From Deltaproteobacteria bacterium UBA2385 (lineage in GTDB: Bacteria; Myxococcota_A; UBA796; UBA2385): a stretch of DNA of 13,290 nt. A program made the translations under genes and the position numbers. Positions 1 to 6,206 of the stretch are shown here, one piece after another. The number at the start of each line of letters is the position of its first letter. Position 1 is the first letter of the stretch. The notes beneath the pieces are model-generated. The model was given only the letters and a program-made list of their open reading frames with translations, had not been told where the DNA came from and searched no databases. The stretch lies in contig DDSR01000362.1 in NCBI GenBank assembly GCA_002343455.1, positions 1 to 13,290 on the forward strand, in the 5' to 3' direction.

Positions 1-908
1 CCCTGGAGCTGCTGGCCCAGGCAGTCGGCCAGGGCGGAGCGCGCGGGGGGACCGCCGACCCGCAGCCCCAGCACCTCGCCCTCGGGGCTGATGCGGGCGC
101 TGAGCTGCAAGCTGACGGCCTCCCAACGGCCGCTGGAGGCCTCCTGCCCGACACAGCTCGTGCCATCCAGGGCCTGCCGCACCGCCGCGGTCAGGGCGAT
201 CGCCACCCGGCGATCCATGCTGGCGTCGGGGTCCCCGATGCTGAGCTGCAGGCCGTCGGCGAGGTGGCTGCCGAGAGCCGGCGGATCGAGGCGCACCGAG
301 GGGGCCGGCTCGGCCCGCAGCCGCACGAAGAGCTCGCCGTCGGGGGCGCCCGCGGGGAGCTTCGTCTTCCCGAGCTCCTCGACGACGCAGCGGGCGGTCT
401 CCTCGTGCTGGAGCGAGCTCTGGTGCGCCAGCAGCTCGGTGACGGCGCCACCTCGCACCACCAGGGAGAGGTCGATCATCCCCTCCATCGAGGGCTGCTC
501 CTCAAGGCCCATGGCGTAGCAGGCCTCCGCGAAGGGCAGGCGGGCCTGGATGGCCAGGGCCAGCTCGGGCGAGGCGGCGACGGGCTCGGCGGGCTTGGGC
601 ATCACCCAGGCGGGGCCGCTGATGACCCAGACCCGCGCCGCGCTGGAGAGGAGGAAGAGCTCGACATGGCGCCCGAGCACCCGGGCGAGGCCCTGCGCGC
701 CCTCGCAGCCCTCCTCCGAGCCCAGGGTGCAGGCCCGCTCGTAGGAGGTGCGCGCGGCGAGCAGGTCGACGGGGTGCCCGACGCCGGTCTGCGCCCGGGC
801 CAGGGCGGTGCAGGAGTCGGCGCGGCCCGCTTCGCACTCCACCGTGAGGGGCCCCAGGTCCGGGGAGCCCTGGGCGAGGGCGAGGCCGATGAGGAGGGAG
901 AGGAACAT
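1..908 (-). CDS. Exported protein with Hcp/Sel1-like Cys repeats and two TonB-C/AgmX-like segments (C-terminus off window)
   Basis: The frame is open without interruption from an ATG at 908 to the left edge (302 codons seen). The start is chosen because it opens a signal peptide (MFLSLLIGLALAQG) and has GGAG just upstream. Residues 25-74 look like two Sel1-like repeats of the Cys-rich Hcp type: C25/C33 and C60/C68 are each eight residues apart, the repeat period is 35, and one contains YERACTLGSEEGC. Residues 144-185 (IDLSLVVRGGAVTELL, then C174) and 264-302 (LQLSARISPEGEVLGLRVGG, then C296) each resemble the TonB-C/AgmX-PglI C-terminal fold: a strand pair, G-x-V, then a helix with a Cys. In myxobacteria such domains occur in exported and gliding-related proteins. 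The role here is unknown, and the fold calls rest on pattern reading. It diverges from the phosphofructokinase gene across 60 bases. Confidence 0.8.
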   Translation of the reverse strand, partial: MFLSLLIGLALAQGSPDLGPLTVECEAGRADSCTALARAQTGVGHPVDLLAARTSYERACTLGSEEGCEGAQGLARVLGRHVELFLLSSAARVWVISGPAWVMPKPAEPVAASPELALAIQARLPFAEACYAMGLEEQPSMEGMIDLSLVVRGGAVTELLAHQSSLQHEETARCVVEELGKTKLPAGAPDGELFVRLRAEPAPSVRLDPPALGSHLADGLQLSIGDPDASMDRRVAIALTAAVRQALDGTSCVGQEASSGRWEAVSLQLSARISPEGEVLGLRVGGPPARSALADCLGQQLQ

Positions 909-968
909 CGAGAGGCTCCATGGCGGCCCAGGGTGACGCGCCCGTGAAGCACGGATAGCCGCTCGCCC

Positions 969-2060
969 ATGACAACGCATCGAATCGGGATCATGAACGG
1001 CGGCGGCGACGCCCCCGGCCTCAACGCCGTCATCCGCGGGGCCGTCAAGTACGGCGTGGGCGGCCTGCACTGGCAGATCGTCGGCATCGAGGACGCCTTT
1101 CACGGGCTGATGGAGAGCCCCCGGCGCCTGCAGGACCTGACGATGAAGACCAGTCAGGGCCTGATTCATCGGGGCGGGACCATCCTGGGGACCTCCAACC
1201 GCGCCGATCCTTTCGCCTGGCCCGACGGCAAGGGCGGGACCATCGACCGCTCGGCCGAGCTGGCCGATGCCATCCGCGACGAGGGCCTCGAAGGGCTGAT
1301 CTGCATCGGCGGCGACGGATCGCAGCACCTCTCCCTGCGGCTGATGCAGGAGCACGGCATCCCCGTGGTGGGCGTGCCCAAGACCATCGACAACGACCTC
1401 AGCGCCACGGACTTCACCTTCGGCTTCTGGAGCGCGGTGGGCGTGGCGACCGAGGCGATCGACCGCCTGCACACGACCGCGGAGTCGCACGACCGCGTCA
1501 TGCTGCTGGAGGTGATGGGCCGGACCGCGGGCTGGATCGCCCTCTACGCGGGCGTGGCCGGCGGCGCCGACGTGATCGTGCTGCCCGAGATCGACTACGA
1601 CGTCGACCGGATCTGCAACACCATCCGCAAGCGCAGCGAGCGCGGCCGCCACTTCACCATCATCGTCGTCGCCGAGGGGGCCTCCCCCAAGTCGGGCGAG
1701 GCCCTGCCGGCCGCCCGCCGTCACGGCCGAGGGCACATCGTCACCGGTGGAGCGGCGCAGACTCTGGCGATGCTGATCAGCGAGCAGGTCCACGTCGAGA
1801 GCCGGGTCACGGTGCTCGGCCACCTCCAGCGCGGCGGCAGCCCGGTGCCCTACGACCGTGTCCTGGCGACCCGCTTCGGGGTCCACGCCATCGACCTGAT
1901 CGACCGTGGCCAGTGGGGTCGGATGGTCCGCCTGCGCGACGGCGTGGTCGACAGCGTGCCGCTGGCCGCCGCCGTCACCCCTCCCCGGGTGGTCGACCTG
2001 GACCACCCCCTGCTGCGCGAGGCGGTGAAGATCGGGATCGAGCTGGGCGCGGAGATTTGA
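969..2060 (+). CDS. pfkA: 6-phosphofructokinase (ATP- or PPi-dependent)
   Basis: Phosphorylates fructose 6-phosphate to fructose 1,6-bisphosphate in the cytoplasmic glycolytic pathway. At 363 residues it is a little longer than the 320-residue E. coli PfkA and typical of the longer bacterial group. Visible motifs are N-terminal GGGDAPGLNAVIRG (11-24), GGDGS (114-118), PKTIDND (137-143) with catalytic D141, MGRTAGW (183-189), AEGA (235-238) and LGHLQRGGSP (283-292), which binds the sugar phosphate. The phosphoryl-donor positions are mixed. G117 (E. coli Gly104) is the ATP-type residue, whereas K138 (E. coli Gly124) is typical of PPi-dependent enzymes. This combination is known from ATP-using enzymes such as trypanosomal PFK, so ATP is more likely but not certain. 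The ATG at 969 has no clear Shine-Dalgarno, but starting there gives the expected N-terminus a few residues before the GGGDAPG loop. It appears to be a single-gene unit. Confidence 0.93.
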   Translation: MTTHRIGIMNGGGDAPGLNAVIRGAVKYGVGGLHWQIVGIEDAFHGLMESPRRLQDLTMKTSQGLIHRGGTILGTSNRADPFAWPDGKGGTIDRSAELADAIRDEGLEGLICIGGDGSQHLSLRLMQEHGIPVVGVPKTIDNDLSATDFTFGFWSAVGVATEAIDRLHTTAESHDRVMLLEVMGRTAGWIALYAGVAGGADVIVLPEIDYDVDRICNTIRKRSERGRHFTIIVVAEGASPKSGEALPAARRHGRGHIVTGGAAQTLAMLISEQVHVESRVTVLGHLQRGGSPVPYDRVLATRFGVHAIDLIDRGQWGRMVRLRDGVVDSVPLAAAVTPPRVVDLDHPLLREAVKIGIELGAEI

Positions 2061-2100
2061 GGGCCGTCTTCAATTTGTGACCGGCACCGGCCGAGGACGG

Positions 2101-2109
2101 TGCTAGACT
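2101..2109 (+). promoter_or_regulatory. Extended -10 promoter element of the 2132 gene
   Basis: TGC-TAGACT fits the extended -10 form TGN-TANNNT and ends 22 bases before the ATG at 2132. No good -35 lies at 16-18 bases. The element overlaps the right arm of a hairpin (GCACCG 2084-2089 with CGGTGC 2098-2103, 8-base loop) that could instead be the tail of the phosphofructokinase transcript. It has no T-run. Confidence 0.4.
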
Positions 2110-2131
2110 CCGATCAACCCCGGGGTCCCCC

Positions 2132-2779
2132 ATGTCCGACCTAGAGCCCTCCAGCCTCGAGCAGCGCACCTCCATCCACACCTTCGCGGAGCTCGGCGCG
2201 CAGGAGCGGCACCTGGGCACCACCCAGGCCAACTACCGCGCGCTGGCGGCGATCTGGCTGCTCTCGACCTTCGCGGGGACCGCCTGGGCCGTCACCCAGC
2301 CCAGCCTGGCCTTGGGGCTGCATCCGCTGCTGCTGGTCACGGGCATCGGGGCGGCCGGGGCCACCGGCCAGGTCCTGCTGTGGAACCTGGACCTGATGGT
2401 CACCAACCGGATGCTGGACGCCGTGCTGATCGAGGGTCTGCGCCTGGAGCAGCGACACGCCCACCTGCCCCCGATCCGGACCAATATGATGGCCCTCTAC
2501 GGCGGCCGGGGGATCCTCGAGCGCGTCGCCGCCTTCTACTTCTCCGGCGTCGTGCTCAGCGTGCTGATCGCTGGCCTGGCCGTCGCCGCCTGGACCGCCG
2601 AGCTGCGCCCCGACCTGGTCCCCTGGGTCCTGGTGGCGGTGCTCTCCGCGGGCGGGCTGACCGTCGCCAGCATGAAGGCCGCGACCGGGCACACCCGGCA
2701 GCTGCTCGGCAGCATCGCCCGCAGCACCCGCGCCGTGCAGGCCCGCCGCGAGAAGGAGGGCGCCGAAGCGGCGGTCTGA
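2132..2779 (+). CDS. Four-helix integral membrane protein of unknown function
   Basis: A 215-residue protein I cannot assign to a named family. The N-terminal 35 residues are polar. Hydrophobic segments lie at about 36-55 (starting YRALAAIWLL), 61-84, 133-154 and 161-181, giving four likely membrane helices. A conserved-looking loop of about 48 residues between helices 2 and 3 contains LLWNLDLMVTNRMLDAVLIE, then LEQRHAHLPPIRTNMM. The C-terminal 30 residues are basic and probably cytoplasmic (RQLLGSIARSTRAVQARRE). N- and C-termini are predicted on the same side, with the charge pattern favouring the cytoplasm. No catalytic motif is visible. The ATG at 2132 follows a weak ribosome site but an extended -10 element lies 22 bases upstream. 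It converges on the YycJ-type hydrolase gene with a 7-base gap and a shared hairpin at the stop codons. It reads as a real gene because its frame has coherent helices and loops, whereas the overlapping frames are low-complexity. Confidence 0.75.
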   Translation: MSDLEPSSLEQRTSIHTFAELGAQERHLGTTQANYRALAAIWLLSTFAGTAWAVTQPSLALGLHPLLLVTGIGAAGATGQVLLWNLDLMVTNRMLDAVLIEGLRLEQRHAHLPPIRTNMMALYGGRGILERVAAFYFSGVVLSVLIAGLAVAAWTAELRPDLVPWVLVAVLSAGGLTVASMKAATGHTRQLLGSIARSTRAVQARREKEGAEAAV

Positions 2780-2786
2780 GGACCGC
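2771..2786. terminator. Hairpin at the convergent gene ends (possible bidirectional terminator)
   Basis: GCGGTC (2771-2776), loop TGAG, GACCGC (2781-2786): a perfect 6-bp stem extendable by a G-U pair. It contains the TGA stop of the upstream plus gene and abuts the stop codon (2787-2789) of the minus gene. No T-run follows on either strand, so intrinsic termination is uncertain. Confidence 0.3.
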
Positions 2787-3623
2787 TCAGTCGTCCTGCG
2801 CAGGCAGGCAGATCGGGGCCAGGGCGCGCCGCACATGGCCCACCGCCAGCGTCACCCGGCCCTCGGCCCCCCGCGCTCGCAGCGCCCGGGAGGCCGCGGC
2901 CAGCGCCAGGGCCGGCTGGTTGTTCTCCTCGGAGAGGTGGGCCAGCACGAGGTGGCGGAGCGGCTCGCCCAGCCCGGCCTCCAGCAGCTCGGCGGCCTGG
3001 TCGTTGGAGAGGTGCCCGTGGCTGGAGCGGATCCGCTGCTTGAGGTGCCAGGGGTAGCTGCCCTCCATCAACCGGTCGAAGTCGTGGTTGAACTCCAGCA
3101 CGGCGATCGACAGCGCCCGCAGCTTCTCCTGCACCAGGGTGGTCGGTCGCCCCAGGTCGGTGATCACCCCCGCCCGCACGGCGCCCATCTGGACCGTCCA
3201 GGCGATCGGCTCGTCGGTGTCGTGCGGCACGGGGAAGGGGTCCAGCAGGAGGTGCCCCAGCTCGACGGCGACGCCGGGCTCGACCAGCTCGATGGCGTCG
3301 GGCGTCATCGGCTCCGAGAGCCGGGCGCGGGTGCCGCGGGTCATCAGGAAGGGGATGTAGCGGCCCAGCTTCTTGTGCAGCCGGTTGCAGAGGACCCTCG
3401 CGGCGCCGACGTGATCGCTGTGCTCGTGCGTGATCAGGACCGCGTCGATCGGCGCGTCCCCGAGCCCTTGCTCCTCCAAGCGGCCGAGGACCTGCTTGGC
3501 GGAGATCCCGCAGTCGATCAGGACCCCCCCGCGTCCGTCACCGATGTAGGTGCAATTGCCGCCCGAGCCGCTGGCCAGGACGGCCACCTGAACCTGTCGA
3601 GCGACGTGGGCGGCGATGGGCAT
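2787..3623 (-). CDS. MBL-fold metallohydrolase, YycJ/WalJ type
   Basis: A 278-residue metallo-beta-lactamase-fold protein of the YycJ (WalJ/VicX) group, whose Bacillus members have been reported as DNA exonucleases; the cellular role here is not shown by sequence. It has the glycine-rich start VAVLASGSGGNC (13-24), the metal site HEHSDH (66-71), H134 in PVPHD, D156 in ITDLG, then the group signatures EFNHD (177-181), SHGHLSN (201-207) and LAHLSEENN (227-235). All expected metal ligands are present, so it should be active. No signal peptide is seen, so it is cytoplasmic. The frame extends upstream to 4037, but the residues before 3623 are low-complexity antisense to the SH3 gene. The ATG at 3623 places the first beta strand about 12 residues in, as in the family. 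It is divergent from the small ORF at 3722. Confidence 0.88.
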   Translation of the reverse strand: MPIAAHVARQVQVAVLASGSGGNCTYIGDGRGGVLIDCGISAKQVLGRLEEQGLGDAPIDAVLITHEHSDHVGAARVLCNRLHKKLGRYIPFLMTRGTRARLSEPMTPDAIELVEPGVAVELGHLLLDPFPVPHDTDEPIAWTVQMGAVRAGVITDLGRPTTLVQEKLRALSIAVLEFNHDFDRLMEGSYPWHLKQRIRSSHGHLSNDQAAELLEAGLGEPLRHLVLAHLSEENNQPALALAAASRALRARGAEGRVTLAVGHVRRALAPICLPAQDD

Positions 3624-3682
3624 GGCGGCGGCTATCCCGCCCGGGCCCGGTCCGGCTGGGATTGCGGTTCTTGGAGCTACCC

Positions 3683-3712
3683 GACCGGATTTGACTTGCG
3701 CCTGACCGGATT
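3683..3712. repeat. Two 9-bp direct repeats with 21-bp periodicity, operator-like
   Basis: GACCGGATT occurs at 3683-3691 and again at 3704-3712, exactly 21 bp (two helical turns) apart, in the divergent intergenic region between the YycJ-type gene and the small ORF/SH3 gene. A TTGACT (3691-3696) that could be a -35 lies between the copies, but no -10 sits at the proper distance. A dimeric regulator site is one reading; chance is another. Confidence 0.35.
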
Positions 3713-3721
3713 CGGGGGCAT

Positions 3722-3814
3722 ATGGGCGCCATGGGCCCCATCCCCTTCGACCTCGTCGTCGAGATTGCGATCGCCGTTCTGCTCGCTGGTGCTGCCAGCC
3801 TGTTGGTACGTTGA
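3722..3814 (+). CDS. Possible 30-residue single-helix membrane peptide
   Basis: An ATG at 3722 (or in frame at 3731) opens a 30-residue reading frame ending in TGA at 3812-3814. A hydrophobic stretch from about residue 10 to 29 (VVEIAIAVLLAGAASLLV) is long enough to cross a membrane, preceded by PFD and followed by a terminal Arg. The stop codon shares one base with the ATG of the SH3-like gene (TGATG), an arrangement typical of translational coupling. GGGGG lies only three bases before the first ATG, so the ribosome site is imperfect. It could be a small membrane protein, a coupling leader peptide or chance. No homologue is recognised. Confidence 0.35.
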   Translation: MGAMGPIPFDLVVEIAIAVLLAGAASLLVR

Positions 3815-4140
3815 TGCTCAACCTCATCCTCCTCGCCACTGCCCTGGCGCAGCCGGTCCCCGAGCTGCGCCTCAGCGCCGCTCCTCCCGCGCCCGGCGGC
3901 AGCCACACGCTCGCCCGCGAGGTGCCGCTCGCTCGCTGGTCCGATCGACCCGAGGTCGTGGTCGCGACCTTGCCGGCGGGCACCGAGCTCAGCCTCGTGC
4001 TGACGCAGGGTGAGCTCGCTCGGGTGCGCCATGGCATCGACTATGGCTGGGTGCCGCTCGACGCGCTCCAGGCCATCGGGGCCGAGACGCCGACTGAGAC
4101 GCCGACTGAGACGCCGACCGTGACCCCCACCGAGCCCTAA
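3814..4140 (+). CDS. Secreted SH3-like domain protein with C-terminal PTET repeats
   Basis: A 108-residue exported protein. MLNLILLATALAQ is a short signal peptide with cleavage probably after ALA. Residues 34-86 form a small beta-rich unit ending LPAGTELSLVLTQGELARVRHGIDYGWVPLDAL. This is the usual pattern of bacterial SH3 domains: a strand with a hydrophilic turn, 'G..ARVR', then 'GWV'. Such domains often bind cell-wall peptides or act as protein-contact modules; no catalytic residues are present. The tail (91-108) is a run of ETPT repeats, probably a flexible, extended linker or end. A TTG at 3811 is also in frame, but the ATG at 3814 overlaps the stop of the preceding small ORF and is preferred. 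The gene end overlaps the stop codon of the convergent gene by four bases, leaving no room for a separate terminator. Confidence 0.7.
   Translation: MLNLILLATALAQPVPELRLSAAPPAPGGSHTLAREVPLARWSDRPEVVVATLPAGTELSLVLTQGELARVRHGIDYGWVPLDALQAIGAETPTETPTETPTVTPTEP
4084..4131 (+). repeat. 12-bp tandem repeat coding ETPT
   Basis: GAGACGCCGACT at 4084-4095 and 4096-4107, with a one-base variant at 4108-4119 and a degenerate fourth copy to 4131. It is in frame within the SH3-like gene, so copy-number change would alter tail length without a frameshift. Confidence 0.8.
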
Positions 4141-4628
4141 CGAGCCGTCTCGGGCACCCGGAAGACCGTGATGCCGCGCAGGTCGGCCTGCCCGGCGAGT
4201 TCCATCCGCCAGGCGACGATCACCTCGGGCCCGGGGATCGCGTCGGCCTCGGCCAGCAGCACCTCGCAGACCTGCGCCGGTCGCCCCAGCGCGTTCTGGG
4301 CCACCACCCGCTCGCCGCTGAGGACCTGGACCACCGGCCCCTCGGTCGAGGCGGTCACCGAGGCGGTCAGGCGCTCGCCCTCGACCTCGCGGCTGCTCTC
4401 GGGGCGGGGCACGCAGCTCTCCCCCAGGCGCACCCAGCCGGCGAGGTCCTCGGGCAGGACCACGGGGTTGAGGTTGACCAGGGGCTTGAGGCCGGGTCGA
4501 CCCTCCTGCTCGGGGTGCCCCAGCAGCAGCTCGCCCTGCTTCCACCAGGCTTGCAGGCCCGGCTCGGCCACGTCGGCCGCGGGCATCAGGGGAGGCGCCG
4601 CCAGGGCGGTGAGCAGCAGCAGGTACAC
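4137..4628 (-). CDS. Small secreted protein of unknown function
   Basis: A 163-residue protein, family not recognised. The GTG start at 4628 has GGAG about seven bases upstream and begins a short signal peptide (MYLLLLTALAAPPLMPA), so the mature protein is probably periplasmic or secreted. There is no lipobox Cys. The body is rich in predicted beta strands: LTASVTAS (87-94), VVQVLSGERVVAQ (99-111) and VIVAWRMELAG (136-146), then a final ITVFRVP. C72 and C121 could form one disulfide. GELLLGHPEQEGRPGLKPLV (32-51) is the most distinctive stretch. Its stop overlaps by four bases the stop of the convergent SH3-like gene. It diverges from the lipid-transport operon across 74 bases with its own -10-like site. 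Confidence 0.68.
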   Translation of the reverse strand: MYLLLLTALAAPPLMPAADVAEPGLQAWWKQGELLLGHPEQEGRPGLKPLVNLNPVVLPEDLAGWVRLGESCVPRPESSREVEGERLTASVTASTEGPVVQVLSGERVVAQNALGRPAQVCEVLLAEADAIPGPEVIVAWRMELAGQADLRGITVFRVPETAR

Positions 4629-4646
4629 GAGAGACTCCGCGGGGGA

Positions 4647-4655
4647 GTCATAGCA
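4647..4655 (-). promoter_or_regulatory. Extended -10-like element of the 4628 gene
   Basis: Read on the minus strand, TGC-TATGAC lies 18 bases before the GTG start at 4628. It matches TGN-TAT but has C rather than T at the last -10 base. No -35 was recognised. Confidence 0.3.
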
Positions 4656-4702
4656 CCCCGGAGGGGCTCCGAGCTTCCCTCAGGCTCGCGTTAGCAGGCT
4701 CC

Positions 4703-5452
4703 ATGGTCGCTTCCCTCGGCGCGCTCGGGCGCTTCGCCACCTTCAGCGCGGTCGTGCTGCGCAGCACGCTGCGGCCGCCCTGGCTGGTGCACGAGACCCT
4801 CTCCCGTTGCTACGTCACGACCACCCGCTGCCTGCTGCCGGTCATCGCTGTCTGCGGCCCCTTCGGGATGGTGATGTCCTTGCAGGGCCTGGAGATCTTC
4901 GGCCTCTTCGGCGCCGAGCGCCTGCTCTCCGGCCTGGTCAGCGTCGCCATCCTGCGCGAGCTGGCCCCGGTGCTGGCCAGCGTGCTGGTCGCCGCCCAGG
5001 GAGGCTCCTCCTGCGCCGCCGAGCTCGGCGCCATGCGCATCAAGGAGGAGCTGGACGCGACCGAGGTGATGGCCGTCGACAGCATCGGCTGGCATGTCGT
5101 GCCCCGGGTGCTGGGCCTGACCCTGGCGACGCCGCTGCTCAACGTCGCCGGGGCCGCCTCGGGCCTGACCGGCGCCTTCTTCACCGCGGTCGTCATGAAG
5201 GGCGAGACCGCCGGCGTCTTCATGCACGAGCTCTGGGCCCTGACCTCCCCCGCCGACGTCTGGGGGGGCATCGCCAAGACCACCGTCTTCGGAGCCCTGA
5301 TCGGCCTCGTCGCCAGCTACCATGGGTACCATGCCACCGGCGGGGCCGCCGGGGTCGGCAAGGCCGTCAACGACACCGTGGTCCGCAGCGTGCTGGTCTT
5401 CATCGTGGTCAACTACTTCCTGACCAGCGCCTTCTTCGGGCAGCTCGCTTGA
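4703..5452 (+). CDS. MlaE-family ABC transporter permease, first copy
   Basis: A 249-residue inner-membrane permease of the MlaE/YrbE family (lipid transport between inner and outer membrane). The family core runs from RELAPVLASVLVAAQGG (85-101) through AAELGAMRIKEELDATEVMA (105-124), followed by helices at about 135-163 and 190-209. It ends with the conserved pattern GGAAGVGKAVNDTVVRS (213-229) and a last helix around 230-246. It differs from E. coli MlaE at a normally basic spot in the core: AQGG here where MlaE has GRAG and the second copy has AKAG. The ATG at 4703 has only a weak AGG upstream. It is followed after 7 bases by the second permease and then by the ATPase, so all three are almost certainly one operon. 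No MlaD/MCE gene is adjacent. Confidence 0.9.
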   Translation: MVASLGALGRFATFSAVVLRSTLRPPWLVHETLSRCYVTTTRCLLPVIAVCGPFGMVMSLQGLEIFGLFGAERLLSGLVSVAILRELAPVLASVLVAAQGGSSCAAELGAMRIKEELDATEVMAVDSIGWHVVPRVLGLTLATPLLNVAGAASGLTGAFFTAVVMKGETAGVFMHELWALTSPADVWGGIAKTTVFGALIGLVASYHGYHATGGAAGVGKAVNDTVVRSVLVFIVVNYFLTSAFFGQLA

Positions 5453-5459
5453 GCCTGTC

Positions 5460-6206
5460 ATGAACACAATGCGGCAGGCCGGGGCCTTTGCGTACTTCGT
5501 CTGGGACTGGGCGATGGCCGTCCGTCGCTGGGGGGCGCCCCGGGCCGAGATCTGGCGGGAGGCCTTCCGCATCGGGGTCATGAGCCTGCCGATCCTGCTG
5601 GTGATCGCCGCCTTCGTCGGCACCAACCTCGCCCTGCAGGGCTTCTACGCCTTCCGGCCCCTGGGGGGCGGGCGGCTGGTCGGCATGTTCGTGAGCCTGG
5701 CCGGCGTCCGGGAGCTCGGTCCCATCATCGCCGCCGCCATGGTCGCCGCCAAGGCCGGCACCGAGATGGCCAGCCAGATCGGCGTCATGCGCATCCGCGA
5801 GCAGATCGACGCCCTGGAGGTGATGGCGGTCAACCCCTACGCCTGGCTGGTCACCCCTCGGCTGGTGGGCATCGTCCTGGTCCTGCCGGCGCTGACCGTC
5901 ATCTCCATCTTCACCATGCTGGCCTCGGGCTACCTCGTCGCCGTCTTCCAGCTCGGCCTGAACGGTTCCACCTACCTGACCTTCGCAACCCAGGGCATCA
6001 CCGCCATGGACTTCGTCTACGGCATGCTCAAGGCCGTCTGGTTCGGGATGATCATCTGCCTCGTCTCCTGCTGGTACGGCTTCACCTGCGGCCGCGGCCC
6101 CGAGGGCGTGGGAGAGGCCACCAACCGCGCCGTGGTGACTTCGGCCGTCGTCTGTGTACTGAGCAACTACTTCCTCAGCGAGATCCTGTATGGGGGAGGC
6201 CCGTGA
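5460..6206 (+). CDS. MlaE-family ABC transporter permease, second copy
   Basis: A 248-residue MlaE/YrbE-type permease, clearly paralogous to the preceding one but well diverged. The core is RELGPIIAAAMVAAKAG (84-100), then MASQIGVMRIREQIDALEVM (103-122), then PYAWLVTPRLVGIVLVLPAL (126-145). The C-terminus has GPEGVGEATNRAVVTSAVV and the final helix ends NYFLSEILYGGGP. About five hydrophobic segments are visible (roughly 41-60, 86-98, 134-164, 188-206, 224-241). Its TGA overlaps the GTG start of the ATPase by four bases (GTGA), a hallmark of translational coupling. Two unlike permeases with one ATPase recall the YrbE-A/YrbE-B pairs that serve actinobacterial Mce systems. I infer that a permease heterodimer pairs with two ATPase copies. 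Confidence 0.92.
   Translation: MNTMRQAGAFAYFVWDWAMAVRRWGAPRAEIWREAFRIGVMSLPILLVIAAFVGTNLALQGFYAFRPLGGGRLVGMFVSLAGVRELGPIIAAAMVAAKAGTEMASQIGVMRIREQIDALEVMAVNPYAWLVTPRLVGIVLVLPALTVISIFTMLASGYLVAVFQLGLNGSTYLTFATQGITAMDFVYGMLKAVWFGMIICLVSCWYGFTCGRGPEGVGEATNRAVVTSAVVCVLSNYFLSEILYGGGP

Noticed and set aside
3691..3726. TTGACT with a CATATG/TATGGG downstream as a sigma-70 promoter
   Set aside because: Spacing is 22-24 bases, too long for a usual promoter, so no promoter is called there.
3804..3812. TGG-TACGTT, another match to the extended -10 pattern
   Set aside because: It lies inside the small ORF and directly abuts the SH3-like start codon, so it cannot promote that gene from a normal start; treated as chance.
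3624..4037. N-terminal extension of the YycJ-type hydrolase
   Set aside because: The residues are low-complexity and antisense to the SH3-like gene; the ATG at 3623 gives the family-length N-terminus.
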